From contig VEPG01000010.1 in the NCBI GenBank assembly GCA_012026975.1, forward strand, positions 1 to 64,000: a stretch of DNA of 64,000 bases. Reading direction: 5' to 3'. This stretch comes from Desulfuromonas sp. (lineage in GTDB: Bacteria; Desulfobacterota; Desulfuromonadia; Desulfuromonadales; BM103). A model generated the notes under the pieces. That model saw nothing but the letters and a program-made list of their open reading frames with translations. It was not told the DNA's origin and made no database searches. Every line of letters begins with the position of its first letter. Position 1 is the stretch's first letter. The translations under genes were made by a program, and so were the position numbers. Of the stretch, positions 55,401 through 61,852 are shown piece by piece.

Positions 55401-56365
55401 CCGAGAGCGGTGACCACGGGACGCAGCATGTTGTAGTTGCCGGCCGGCGAATGGCCGCCGTGGCAGTCGAGGCAGCCGAGGGTGGCGTGCGTGCCGCCGT
55501 GCTTTTCATAGATGTGGCAGGTCGTGCAGAGGGCAGAACTCTTGACGCCGGTCGCGTCCGTCGCCACCCGCCCGTAGGAGCGCAGCGCCTTGCCATTGCC
55601 GCCGGAAAATGAAAGATTATCCCAGTTGGACGGGATATCAGGGGTAGTCGGGTCGGAATCGGCAAAATGAACCTGGTGGCAGGAACCGCAGACCACCTTG
55701 CCGCCGGTGAGGCTGATCGGCGTATCGGTATTGATATTGCCGTCGTTTGTCGGCAAGGACCCCACCGCCACATACTTGCCGGGATGGGCCGCCGCCGCAG
55801 TCGCATAGTCGATATCGACCGGGTGGGTGACATTGGTCATGCCGGCCCCCTTGACCCAGGGCACGTGGCAAGCGGTACACATGGTTTCGGCGGAACCGAC
55901 ACCCTTGGTGAGCAATTGCGGGTTGGTGTCGTCACCGTGCGGGTTGTGGCAGCGCGAGCAGGTCACCCGGCCGGTCGACGCCCCCTGGCGGGAATAGAAC
56001 TCCGGATGCGTTATTCGCGAGGGGGCCGTTGCCCCGGCCGCCGTTTGAGTATCCGGCCCCGACCAGTTGTGCGAGGTCTGCCCCCTGCCGGCAACGACGG
56101 AGGCGTTGTTGCCCATGGCATTACTGGAGTCCAAGGCGCCAAACGCCGAATTTGTCGACCCGGTCGTCCCATCGTTCAGGAGTGTGTTCAACTCCCCGGA
56201 ATGGCACGTCAGGCAAACGTTGCCCCCGCCGAGGTCGGCAACCGACAGGGTCGGGATGTGGCAGTTCTTGCAGTCGAAGGTATGGACTACCACCGCGCCG
56301 GCAAGTTGCGGCAGGGTAAGTAGAGCCGCCAATACCACTGCAGTGAACATCGCTCTCGGTTTCAT
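49463..56365 (-). CDS. Very large exported multihaem cytochrome c, about 59 haem motifs
   Basis: The 2300-residue precursor has a signal peptide (MKPRAMFTAVVLAALLTLPQLAGA), and haem motifs begin within 10 residues of it. By my count there are 46 CXXCH, 5 CX3CH and 8 CX4CH motifs, spread evenly to the C-terminus (CMGCH). They form repeating modules of CX4CH-HNNG and CXXCH-GN types with many distal histidines (AHxxHL). No other domain is evident, so it is likely an extended haem wire on or outside the outer membrane. AGGAG lies 7 bases before ATG 56365. It follows a tetrahaem gene and precedes the giant FN3 cytochrome on the same strand. Codon composition gives long open frames on the opposite strand, which are not genes. 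Confidence 0.93.
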   Translation of the reverse strand: MKPRAMFTAVVLAALLTLPQLAGAVVVHTFDCKNCHIPTLSVADLGGGNVCLTCHSGELNTLLNDGTTGSTNSAFGALDSSNAMGNNASVVAGRGQTSHNWSGPDTQTAAGATAPSRITHPEFYSRQGASTGRVTCSRCHNPHGDDTNPQLLTKGVGSAETMCTACHVPWVKGAGMTNVTHPVDIDYATAAAAHPGKYVAVGSLPTNDGNINTDTPISLTGGKVVCGSCHQVHFADSDPTTPDIPSNWDNLSFSGGNGKALRSYGRVATDATGVKSSALCTTCHIYEKHGGTHATLGCLDCHGGHSPAGNYNMLRPVVTALGWVPKDGAAGDSDPLAYTTTTAEWKNASGTGYCQGCHNIPATVTQHNVASATSADCVGCHSHQTGSFTKTCNGCHGYAPTTNTAGGTTGYAVTTTAPIYNYSTSGKFKDESQTPHKRHTNGGTDYSFACNQCHYTVVDVETAPHKDGNFQNVTFSGSGTIAWTDTSTPAYTATGNGSCSTTYCHSNGGPRSNGAKKYSATAPVWATGAGDIATCDVCHGNTAATMAPAQRDNSATHIAHLNKNYACNVCHSQTATGNTALVAAGGDHVDGQADVFFDNAFDLNGAAAGGALGAGSYGNTDGTCTTYCHSNGKGAVKQAPDWDDATTGDCGDCHAVAAGTGLLDAHDKHLNAGIGCDTCHGANASTGTHAAHVNRVIDKPAMAVCNACHGATAGQTTGNDREPIWTSVASVDCGTCHVGVLAVINARTAPAKNSFYVSGGGHGDPTLPAGSPNCLGCHTLTADHIDGVTDSNMLTGGATANDAFCKSCHAINSHYANTRTAGGTSNDALACATCHEPHGDGMGTNTDVMLLGTIASRTVNNFTDKAARASYWEADNTGVCQVCHDPTEVSYFNRTANGVTADASHNPGSVCTQCHRHESTPESFAAGCTDCHGNTAAGNYWPDSTAQHGTAWPNRLGSHDIHITKIAGVGATMAQKNATCGYCHPSGGHSGDQAASPADLMNGTTSKFKNILGATNVQTSSVTQSGGNVSCSNVDCHYTTATVAADWYTAGDQASANCNYCHVYTGTYTLGTLPDAHDKHMGETAANGRNMDCTQCHPSTIDAAHQNGVIDFSTAAAPLETTLSIDAATTAGTKLGPKYNAAGAVAAEFSTCANLECHGNFTGGKPANAPNWFNTDARIAGLNNGDGACGTCHGSDSAATPTTNKHAVHLGSNTYVPGNCDDCHTKAVTTHVFGTVDLGGNATVASAPTCTNACHTLDGLDNNVGAAADNPSWTSANKLGCEDCHVSGKTWAGAGGALLTRGLPPATGKHADHGGGYIAAGCVDCHSTNTVTHSLLNNIVEVDGNKVSAYAAGNCTNTCHTLNGVDNAAGGGNDATWTAANLLGCVDCHTNAKAGLKANLAPTSGLHTAATAMAHDVQFLATAIEAAPGTATCTSCHSTAVTSQHINTVGPTAFGAGGITYTWNANINSYSAAGCAAKCHLDAVANSGNGKWSRKWLGVVDAKPLATDNPGAAVCDNCHGDGINKTDGTTVDNAWNAGMAPGHQDSPDADTDIEMLSQHANCKTCHGYGSDQYEEAWGGGSPTPFGHGDGKINMNGPDAAHGTAAGAQYDETNFGCLSACHTGSLTDSGASNYNHTMSDSNWTIAYGDFPSSCFSCHGNGTNSYWPDGGATPDRAGRHQKHMEIVAAKLGVTLPGDDAQQRAICEYCHPAPAGTINHLNSVGNVTSMKKLWDGSADNGAWDAAGDTNKGTCATVDCHNNMTTPAGYSWYGASTSVCSMCHINAPAEQTHAAHLSGSIYGLDNSCAYCHDAATSWTGNTKPASNHINGTFNVSGSVTLAYTGTYPTVKGSCGTNACHNNGRNGAPASGVYTWGTTTNSQCSFCHLNNAQGHQPHFVADGVMISAGGMACSKCHPYNGSTSNVDHMNASINVLGTMGYNGTNLGVTQAASPGTCTTNICHQDGNGTAKVTPLWNRTPSAADNCSICHFDAAPAATAAHDAHIGTAGATSYTAAAANSSTAGEYRFTCAKCHGNTLANHLSSASWAAPTINVAATVNYVAGTDSCVNNACHNNGKGAGVGNDAIRTAYWAATNWGASDDSDPCNNCHGNSPTTNAHRAHAVGIHAEDIYSGATGKLSTATATKSHGDATNSSTISCNVCHSGTVTSARNKFGTECNSCHSGAAEVIMAVADKSKHLDDGTATAEVSFVDMTAFKSKAQLRDNLADANDGTTILSAVWNRITGYKAAASHDKGQAAFATPNFAGGNCSNVACHNNQPAIWNSAGNINPATYAPNCMGCHTSLPK

Positions 56366-56586
56366 GGGCCAACTCCTAGCTGTTGCGGCGGATCGCATTT
56401 TCGCGGATGAATCCCGCTCTTAATAAACGAAGATCAAGTCTTTTAAGTCTATATTGCTGCTGCTGTTTACTCTCGTTTAAGCTACAGGCCTGCAATCTTA
56501 AAAAAACCTATTATAATACCCTAATAAACTGCTCGTCTTCCGTCCATTCAAACCATTGCAAACATGTTCATAGCTCGCCGGTCAGC

Positions 56587-57366
56587 TTATTTGTTGTGGC
56601 AGGCAAGACACAGGTTACTGCTATCGTTGGGACGAATCAGAAACGGCGTATAATCGGCATCGGTCACATAATCAACATGCGGATCGTGGCAGGAGGAACA
56701 TTCCACCCGGTTGTCGGTGCCAAAGAAACGGACACCTTCACCGAGCCAAGCCTTAGCCGTGGCAAGTGGCCGCAGCTGATTTTCCTTGACGCCACCAACG
56801 CCATATTCCGAACTGGAGAGCACCGAAGCATAGCTGAAGGAAATCGGATGGTCGTCGCGCAAATCGCCAAACGCCCCGGCATTGCCGCGCGAACCACCGA
56901 TCTTGGCAGCCGGATTACCGTCTAGCAACGGCTGAATTGGGACATCATCGTTAAAGGTAAAGGTGCTTCGGGGATTGCGGCCAAGCGTGTTTGAGGGGTT
57001 GAGCAGATGCATGACCGAGATGCTGCCATCGTGGCAGGCCATACACAGCAACGATTCATCATTGATGGCGCGAGAGGCCGACAACCCTTGCAAATAGGTT
57101 GAAAGGGTGGCGCTGTTATAGTGAGTCCACGGCCCGGTTGCCAGACTCCGGTTCCACAGGGGACCCTCAAGACGCCCGCCGTGCGGGGTGTGACAAAAGA
57201 TGCAAACTTCGCTCTCATCCGACTTGTACATTGCGTACGGTGCCGAACTTGACATGTTGTGGATGGTATTCTTGACATTGGCCAAACCTTTGGCCCAGAC
57301 GCTGCCCGCACCTAACAAAAGAAGTGTTGCGACCAGAAGAGAGAGAGTTAAGCGTGCGCTTTTCAT
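56587..57366 (-). CDS. Periplasmic or surface tetrahaem cytochrome c
   Basis: The 259-residue precursor has a signal peptide (to about residue 25, GSVWA). Four CXXCH motifs follow: CIFCHTPHG, CMACHDGSI, CSSCHDPHV and CLACHNK. The spacing with TPHGG and DPHV resembles the doubled-CXXCH cytochrome family (PF09699-like), found beside large electron-transfer cytochromes. It lies 29 bases downstream of the NHL protein gene and 221 bases upstream of the 59-haem gene, so it is probably co-transcribed with the former. GAGG is about 10 bases before ATG 57366. Confidence 0.9.
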   Translation of the reverse strand: MKSARLTLSLLVATLLLLGAGSVWAKGLANVKNTIHNMSSSAPYAMYKSDESEVCIFCHTPHGGRLEGPLWNRSLATGPWTHYNSATLSTYLQGLSASRAINDESLLCMACHDGSISVMHLLNPSNTLGRNPRSTFTFNDDVPIQPLLDGNPAAKIGGSRGNAGAFGDLRDDHPISFSYASVLSSSEYGVGGVKENQLRPLATAKAWLGEGVRFFGTDNRVECSSCHDPHVDYVTDADYTPFLIRPNDSSNLCLACHNK

Positions 57367-57394
57367 GATATTACTGACCTCGTTTATAGAAATT

Positions 57395-60205
57395 TCAATT
57401 CTTTAGAAGAGCTGCAAAATCCCAGACTGCCTTGCGAACTTCCCCTGGAGTGAGCATGCCGAGTAGCGTCGCTGCCGATTTTTTCGCCAAGCTATAAGTG
57501 CCGGCCGCCAGCTCGGTACGTACCTGACCGGCCTGTGTCAGTGCCGCCGGATTCGCCGCCGCAACCAGGAGAGTAATCTCGTCCCACTCCGTCAACAGAT
57601 ATTCATTGAAAGCATCGGCATATGTCCGGTCGGCACTCGGCCGGTAGATCAGTCGGCCGCCGACCTTGCCAAGGATCATATCCTGGCCCTTGACACCATT
57701 GACGCCTGCAACCGTTACCCCAAACACGTTGCTAAACGGCAAATTGCCGGCGGCGGTAAAAGCGCCACTCGTGGACAGATCGTTGCGATAGATTGCGGGA
57801 ATTCCGCCAACAGTCACCAGCAGGTCACGGTCGCCGTCGGCATCCCAGTCGACCGGGGTGATCTGGGCGGCACCCGCCACCTGGAAGAGCGCCACGCCCG
57901 CTGCCAACTGCGGCGCAGCATCGCTCCCCTGGTTGTAGAACACCGAGACCTGGCCGGCAGCATTGCCGACCACCAGATCTTTCTTGTCATCGCCGTTCAG
58001 GTCGACAATGGCCGGGAATGCCCCGCCGCCCACGCTCAGGACGCTGCCATCGACCGTCAGATCCTGACCGGCACCGAACGCCGGCGCCGTCTCGGTACCG
58101 CTGTTCGTGAAGAGCTTCACCGTACCGTCGGCCAGACCCACCAGCAGATCCTTGCGACCGTCGTTATCCCAGTCCGCCACGAAAGGCACCGCGCCCGGCA
58201 GCACCGGCAGACCGAGACTGCGCTTGGGCTGGAAGGTCAAAGCGGTTGCCGACTGCAAAGCCATTACCGGGAAAAGGGTCAGCTGGCCCGAGGCGTCGCC
58301 GACCAGCAGGTCGAGGCTGCCGTCATTGTCATAATCGACCAGGAATGGGGCGGCTTTCGGTGCCACTGCAAGCGAATCGCCCCCGTTGATGGTCCCGGCC
58401 GCAAATTTTGACAATTTGCAGGCAGGCAGCAGGTTGGCCGTCACCTTGGCGCTCGCTCCCTCGGCCAACTCTACCTGCGTGACTGACGGGTCGAAGCCGG
58501 CGTGCTCGACGACAACCGAGTAGTTGCCGGCCGCAAGGTCACGCAGCTCCAACGGCGCCAGACCGACGAACTGCCCGGCGAAACCGTGATTGCCATGCAG
58601 GTAAACCTTGGCATCGGCAACGTTGGCAGTCACTCTCAGCAGCATGACATCGTAGACGAAGCTGCCGGCGATACTCGGTTCCGAGAAGGTGCCATCGCCA
58701 TCCCGGGCCGCTACTCTCCAGAAATAAGTCGAACCAGCCACCAGCTTGTCGTAGCCGGCAAGTTCGGTCAGACCAACGGAAGTTCCCGGAAACGCCTGCC
58801 TCAGCAGGAGCTTGGTAAACGTATTGTTGATAGCGATTTCCAACCGATAGGCAAGCCGCGTGTCAGTCGGATCGGGATCGCTGGAGGCTCCCCAGCTCAG
58901 CACACCGTCGTCGCCAAGCTTTTCTCCGGCCAACGGCGACACAAGCGCCGGGGTGGTCGGCGCCTCGTCGGTCGCATTGACCACGAACGATGCCGGCGCA
59001 CTGACCGGCGCGGACGCCTCGGCGTCACTCGCCTGAACCGTCCACACGTAGGAGCCGTTCTCAGCCAGGATGTCGGCGGGAAGGGCAACGCCGGTCGCGC
59101 TGGTCGTGGTCGAGTAAACCGTGGCAGCACCCTGCTTGACGGTTACCGCGTAGGTCAGGGCATCCCCGTCGATATCGGTCGCGGCATTCCAGCTCAAGAT
59201 CGGCGTCATGCTCGCCACCACCGTCCCGCCAACCGGCGACACCGGCTGGGCGGCAGACGGCGCACTGTTGACCCGCACCGGGGTCGAACCGCCATCGATG
59301 CCAAAGATATCGACACCGGAGCCATCGGAGACAAACAGACGCTTGGTCGCCGGGTCATAGACCGCATCGACGGGTGCCGTCAGCTTTCCGGAAAGAGCGC
59401 CGAAGTCACCAAGGAGGGTCGCAAACGCATCGTCGAACACCCGCAGAGCCACCGGCAGATAGCGAAGCACATAGGCACGGCCGCCGACTTGACCTTCGAA
59501 GGCAATGCCACGGCCGGTGTGGTTGTCGGTGCCGTACAGAGTTGCATTCAGGACACTGGATTGCAAGGCGCCGGCCGTATCGAAAACCTGCAGGCGGGGA
59601 ACCGCGGCTTCGTTATTGGCGACATAGACGCGTGCCGCGAGAGGATTGACCGTAAGCGCACCAATGCTGGTGAAAAGGCCGGCGGTGTTGCCGGCTCCGC
59701 CGAAAGCCGACTTGAAGGTGCCGTTCGGAAAGAACACCTTGATGTTGAACTGACCAACCCCTGTATCGGCGACAAAAACATAACCGTCGGCATCCAGGTC
59801 AATTTCCGCGGGGTCGCCCAGCACTACGCCCGACAGGTAGCCGCCGACACTGCCGTCGGCCACATTGACGATGGCGACTGCCTTGGACTTGGTCGAGACG
59901 TACAGGGTCTGCCCGTCAGGGGTTACCGCCACCCCCTTGCCGCTGGCCTTCCCTTCCAGGAAGGACGCCACCTGCCGGCCATACCGGTCGTACTTGAGGA
60001 CGGTACGGGCAACCTGGTCGGCCACATAGAGATTTCCCTGCCCGTCCACGTCGATTGCGCGAGGGCTGACCAAGCTGCCGCCTGACAACTCGCTCAACCA
60101 GGTAATCTGCGGGACAGTGACAGCACCGGCCGGACTAAGCCATATGGCATTGAGCAGCAGTGAAATCACCACTGCAAGGCGTGCTACAGGGAAGAACCGG
60201 TTCAT
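57395..60205 (-). CDS. Exported NHL/FN3/PEGA/FG-GAP surface protein of the cytochrome cluster
   Basis: The 936-residue protein has a signal peptide (to about residue 28). An NHL-type beta-propeller spans about residues 30-305 (SPRAIDVDGQGNLYVADQVARTVLKYDRYGRQV, VFVADTGVGQFNIKVF). Two fibronectin-III-like modules follow (about 310-510), then a PEGA-like unit (about 520-590, VYLHGNHGFAGQFVGLAPLELRDLAAGNYSVVVEHAGF). An FG-GAP propeller region (about 610-850, DYDNDGSLDLLVGD, DWDNDGRKDLLVGL, DWDADGDRDLLVTV) completes it. Such NHL proteins accompany outer-surface cytochromes in Geobacter-type clusters. AGGAGG precedes ATG 60205 by 7 bases. The predicted sigma-54 promoter lies upstream. It heads an operon with the tetrahaem gene. 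Confidence 0.9.
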   Translation of the reverse strand: MNRFFPVARLAVVISLLLNAIWLSPAGAVTVPQITWLSELSGGSLVSPRAIDVDGQGNLYVADQVARTVLKYDRYGRQVASFLEGKASGKGVAVTPDGQTLYVSTKSKAVAIVNVADGSVGGYLSGVVLGDPAEIDLDADGYVFVADTGVGQFNIKVFFPNGTFKSAFGGAGNTAGLFTSIGALTVNPLAARVYVANNEAAVPRLQVFDTAGALQSSVLNATLYGTDNHTGRGIAFEGQVGGRAYVLRYLPVALRVFDDAFATLLGDFGALSGKLTAPVDAVYDPATKRLFVSDGSGVDIFGIDGGSTPVRVNSAPSAAQPVSPVGGTVVASMTPILSWNAATDIDGDALTYAVTVKQGAATVYSTTTSATGVALPADILAENGSYVWTVQASDAEASAPVSAPASFVVNATDEAPTTPALVSPLAGEKLGDDGVLSWGASSDPDPTDTRLAYRLEIAINNTFTKLLLRQAFPGTSVGLTELAGYDKLVAGSTYFWRVAARDGDGTFSEPSIAGSFVYDVMLLRVTANVADAKVYLHGNHGFAGQFVGLAPLELRDLAAGNYSVVVEHAGFDPSVTQVELAEGASAKVTANLLPACKLSKFAAGTINGGDSLAVAPKAAPFLVDYDNDGSLDLLVGDASGQLTLFPVMALQSATALTFQPKRSLGLPVLPGAVPFVADWDNDGRKDLLVGLADGTVKLFTNSGTETAPAFGAGQDLTVDGSVLSVGGGAFPAIVDLNGDDKKDLVVGNAAGQVSVFYNQGSDAAPQLAAGVALFQVAGAAQITPVDWDADGDRDLLVTVGGIPAIYRNDLSTSGAFTAAGNLPFSNVFGVTVAGVNGVKGQDMILGKVGGRLIYRPSADRTYADAFNEYLLTEWDEITLLVAAANPAALTQAGQVRTELAAGTYSLAKKSAATLLGMLTPGEVRKAVWDFAALLKN

Positions 60206-60323
60206 TGTGCGGCCTCCTGGAAGATGCGGATATTGCTCTTCTTTTTAATAAATCGCGAGGACATGCGAGGCTCCCGACGACACCCCTTTTCGTGGCTCCG
60301 CGATTTCCCCTGCATTGGTGGTT

Positions 60324-60340
60324 TGCAATCTTGATACCAA
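60324..60340 (-). promoter_or_regulatory. Predicted sigma-54 promoter of the NHL-cytochrome operon
   Basis: On the minus strand TTGGTATCAAGATTGCA has GG and GC separated by exactly 10 bases and the TTGCA -12 box. Transcription would start near 60313. The gene for a sigma-54 activator ends about 35 bases upstream. Confidence 0.6.
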
Positions 60341-60346
60341 AATCAA

Positions 60347-60372
60347 GAGGGGGCTGATTATCCAGCCCCCTC
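60347..60372 (-). terminator. Terminator after the sigma-54 activator gene
   Basis: GAGGGGGCTG and CAGCCCCCTC flank 6 bases. On the minus strand TTGATTTT follows. It separates the regulator from the sigma-54 promoter. Confidence 0.7.
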
Positions 60373-60375
60373 CCT

Positions 60376-61749
60376 TCAAACCAGAAAACCGAATTTCTTC
60401 ATGCGGTAGCGGAAGGCGTCGATGCCGAGGTTGAGCTTCTTGGCGGCCTTGGACTGGTTCCCCTCGGCGATCTCCAACGACTGTCGGATCAGTTCGCGTT
60501 CGATATCCTCGATGTCGACACCTTCGGGAGGGATACGAAGATTGAGGGGGCTGCTGCCGGATTCACTGGTACGGGAAATCAACTCGCGGGGAAGATGATC
60601 GAGCATCAGCGTCTCCTCGCTCTCGAGGATGATGGCGCGCTCGATGATATTGCGCAGTTCCCTGACGTTCCCCGGCCAGGCGTATTCCTCGAGGAACTTG
60701 TGGGCCATCTTGGAAACCCCGGCGACATTCTTGCCGAACTCGCGGTTGAAGTGGCCGATAAAGAATTCGACCAGCGGCATGATGTCTTCGCGCCGGTCGC
60801 GCAGAGGGGAGAGATAGATGGGGATGACCTGAAGACGATAGTAGAGGTCGTTGCGGAACTCCTTGGCTTCGATCTTCTTGAGCAAATCCTGATTGGTGGC
60901 CGAAACAATGCGGACGTCGACGGGGATCTCCTTGGTGCCGCCGACCCGGCGGAAGGCACGTTCTTCAAGGACGCGCAGGAGCTTGGCCTGCATCCCCATC
61001 TCCATATCGCCGATCTCGTCAAGGAAGATGGTACCGCCGTCGGCGGTCTCGAACAGCCCCTTCTTCTGCACCTTGGCATCGGTGAAGGCGCCCTTCTCGT
61101 GGCCAAGCAGTTCGCTTTCCAGCAGGGTGGCGGGAACCGCCGCGCAGTTGATCGCCATGAAGGGTTTGTCATGACGGGCGCTCTCGTAGTGGATCGCCTT
61201 GGCAATCAGTTCCTTGCCGGTGCCGCTCTCCCCCTGGATGAGGACGGTGCTGGCATCGCTCTTGGCAACCTTGCGCACCATGTCAAGCACCTGGCCCATG
61301 GCGCGGCTTTTGCCGATGATGTTATCGATGCCGTACTTGCTGCTCTGCGCCGAACGCAGGTGGGCAACCTCCTTGCGCAGGTCGCGGGTTTCCAGCGCCT
61401 TGCGGACGATGATCGCCAGCTCGTCAAGATTGAACGGCTTGTTGATGTAGTCGTAGGCACCCATGCGCATCGCCTTGACGGCGGTTTCCAGAACGCCGAG
61501 GGCGGTGACCATGATGACAATCAGCTCCTCGTCGAACTCCTTGGCGCGGGAGAGCACTTCCAGACCGTCCATGCCGGGAAGTTGGATGTCGAGCAAAACC
61601 AGATCGGGGGAATCTTCCTGAATTTGCCGGAGCGCTTCCTCACCCGACGATGCCGTCTGCACCTCGTACCCCTGCTTGCGCAGCGACTGTTCCAGCGACC
61701 AGCGAATCAGGTGTTCATCGTCGACGACAAGGATTTTGGCTTTGCGCAT
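60376..61749 (-). CDS. NtrC-family sigma-54-dependent response regulator
   Basis: The 457-residue activator has a receiver (residues 1-120, D54 in LVLLDIQ), then an AAA+ sigma-54 interaction domain. Walker A is GESGTGKE near 171 and Walker B is GGTIFLDEIGDM. The sigma-54-contacting loop reads GAFTDA rather than the usual GAFTGA, a variant that may affect sigma contact. A Fis-type helix-turn-helix closes the protein (NQSKAAKKLNLGIDAFRYRMKKF). AAAGGG is 5 bases before ATG 61749. The haem-motif sensor kinase is just upstream on the same strand and is its likely partner. The NHL-cytochrome operon with a sigma-54 promoter is the likely target. Confidence 0.95.
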   Translation of the reverse strand: MRKAKILVVDDEHLIRWSLEQSLRKQGYEVQTASSGEEALRQIQEDSPDLVLLDIQLPGMDGLEVLSRAKEFDEELIVIMVTALGVLETAVKAMRMGAYDYINKPFNLDELAIIVRKALETRDLRKEVAHLRSAQSSKYGIDNIIGKSRAMGQVLDMVRKVAKSDASTVLIQGESGTGKELIAKAIHYESARHDKPFMAINCAAVPATLLESELLGHEKGAFTDAKVQKKGLFETADGGTIFLDEIGDMEMGMQAKLLRVLEERAFRRVGGTKEIPVDVRIVSATNQDLLKKIEAKEFRNDLYYRLQVIPIYLSPLRDRREDIMPLVEFFIGHFNREFGKNVAGVSKMAHKFLEEYAWPGNVRELRNIIERAIILESEETLMLDHLPRELISRTSESGSSPLNLRIPPEGVDIEDIERELIRQSLEIAEGNQSKAAKKLNLGIDAFRYRMKKFGFLV

Positions 61750-61779
61750 TCGTAACCCTTTGAAATTTATGATGAGCAG

Positions 61780-61851
61780 GGGCGCATGACAGGCGCCCTG
61801 GGCGGATACCGTCCGCCCTTGCGATAAATCGGTGGCACGTCACGCCGTGCC
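61780..61851. repeat. Array of three short GC-rich hairpins between kinase and regulator
   Basis: GGGCGC/GCGCCC (61780-61798), GGGCGGA/TCCGCCC (61800-61818) and GGCACG/CGTGCC (61834-61851) lie in line. They occupy most of the 103-base gap. A similar GGGCGCAC hairpin lies at 63928-63947. Confidence 0.65.
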
Positions 61852-61852
61852 C

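Noticed and set aside
51650-55612. Plus-strand open frame of 1320 codons opposite the 59-haem cytochrome
   Set aside because: It is the antisense of a coding strand rich in TGC/CAC and GC codons, which seldom gives stops. The product is a low-complexity G/A/V/R sequence without domains, and no ribosome site supports it.
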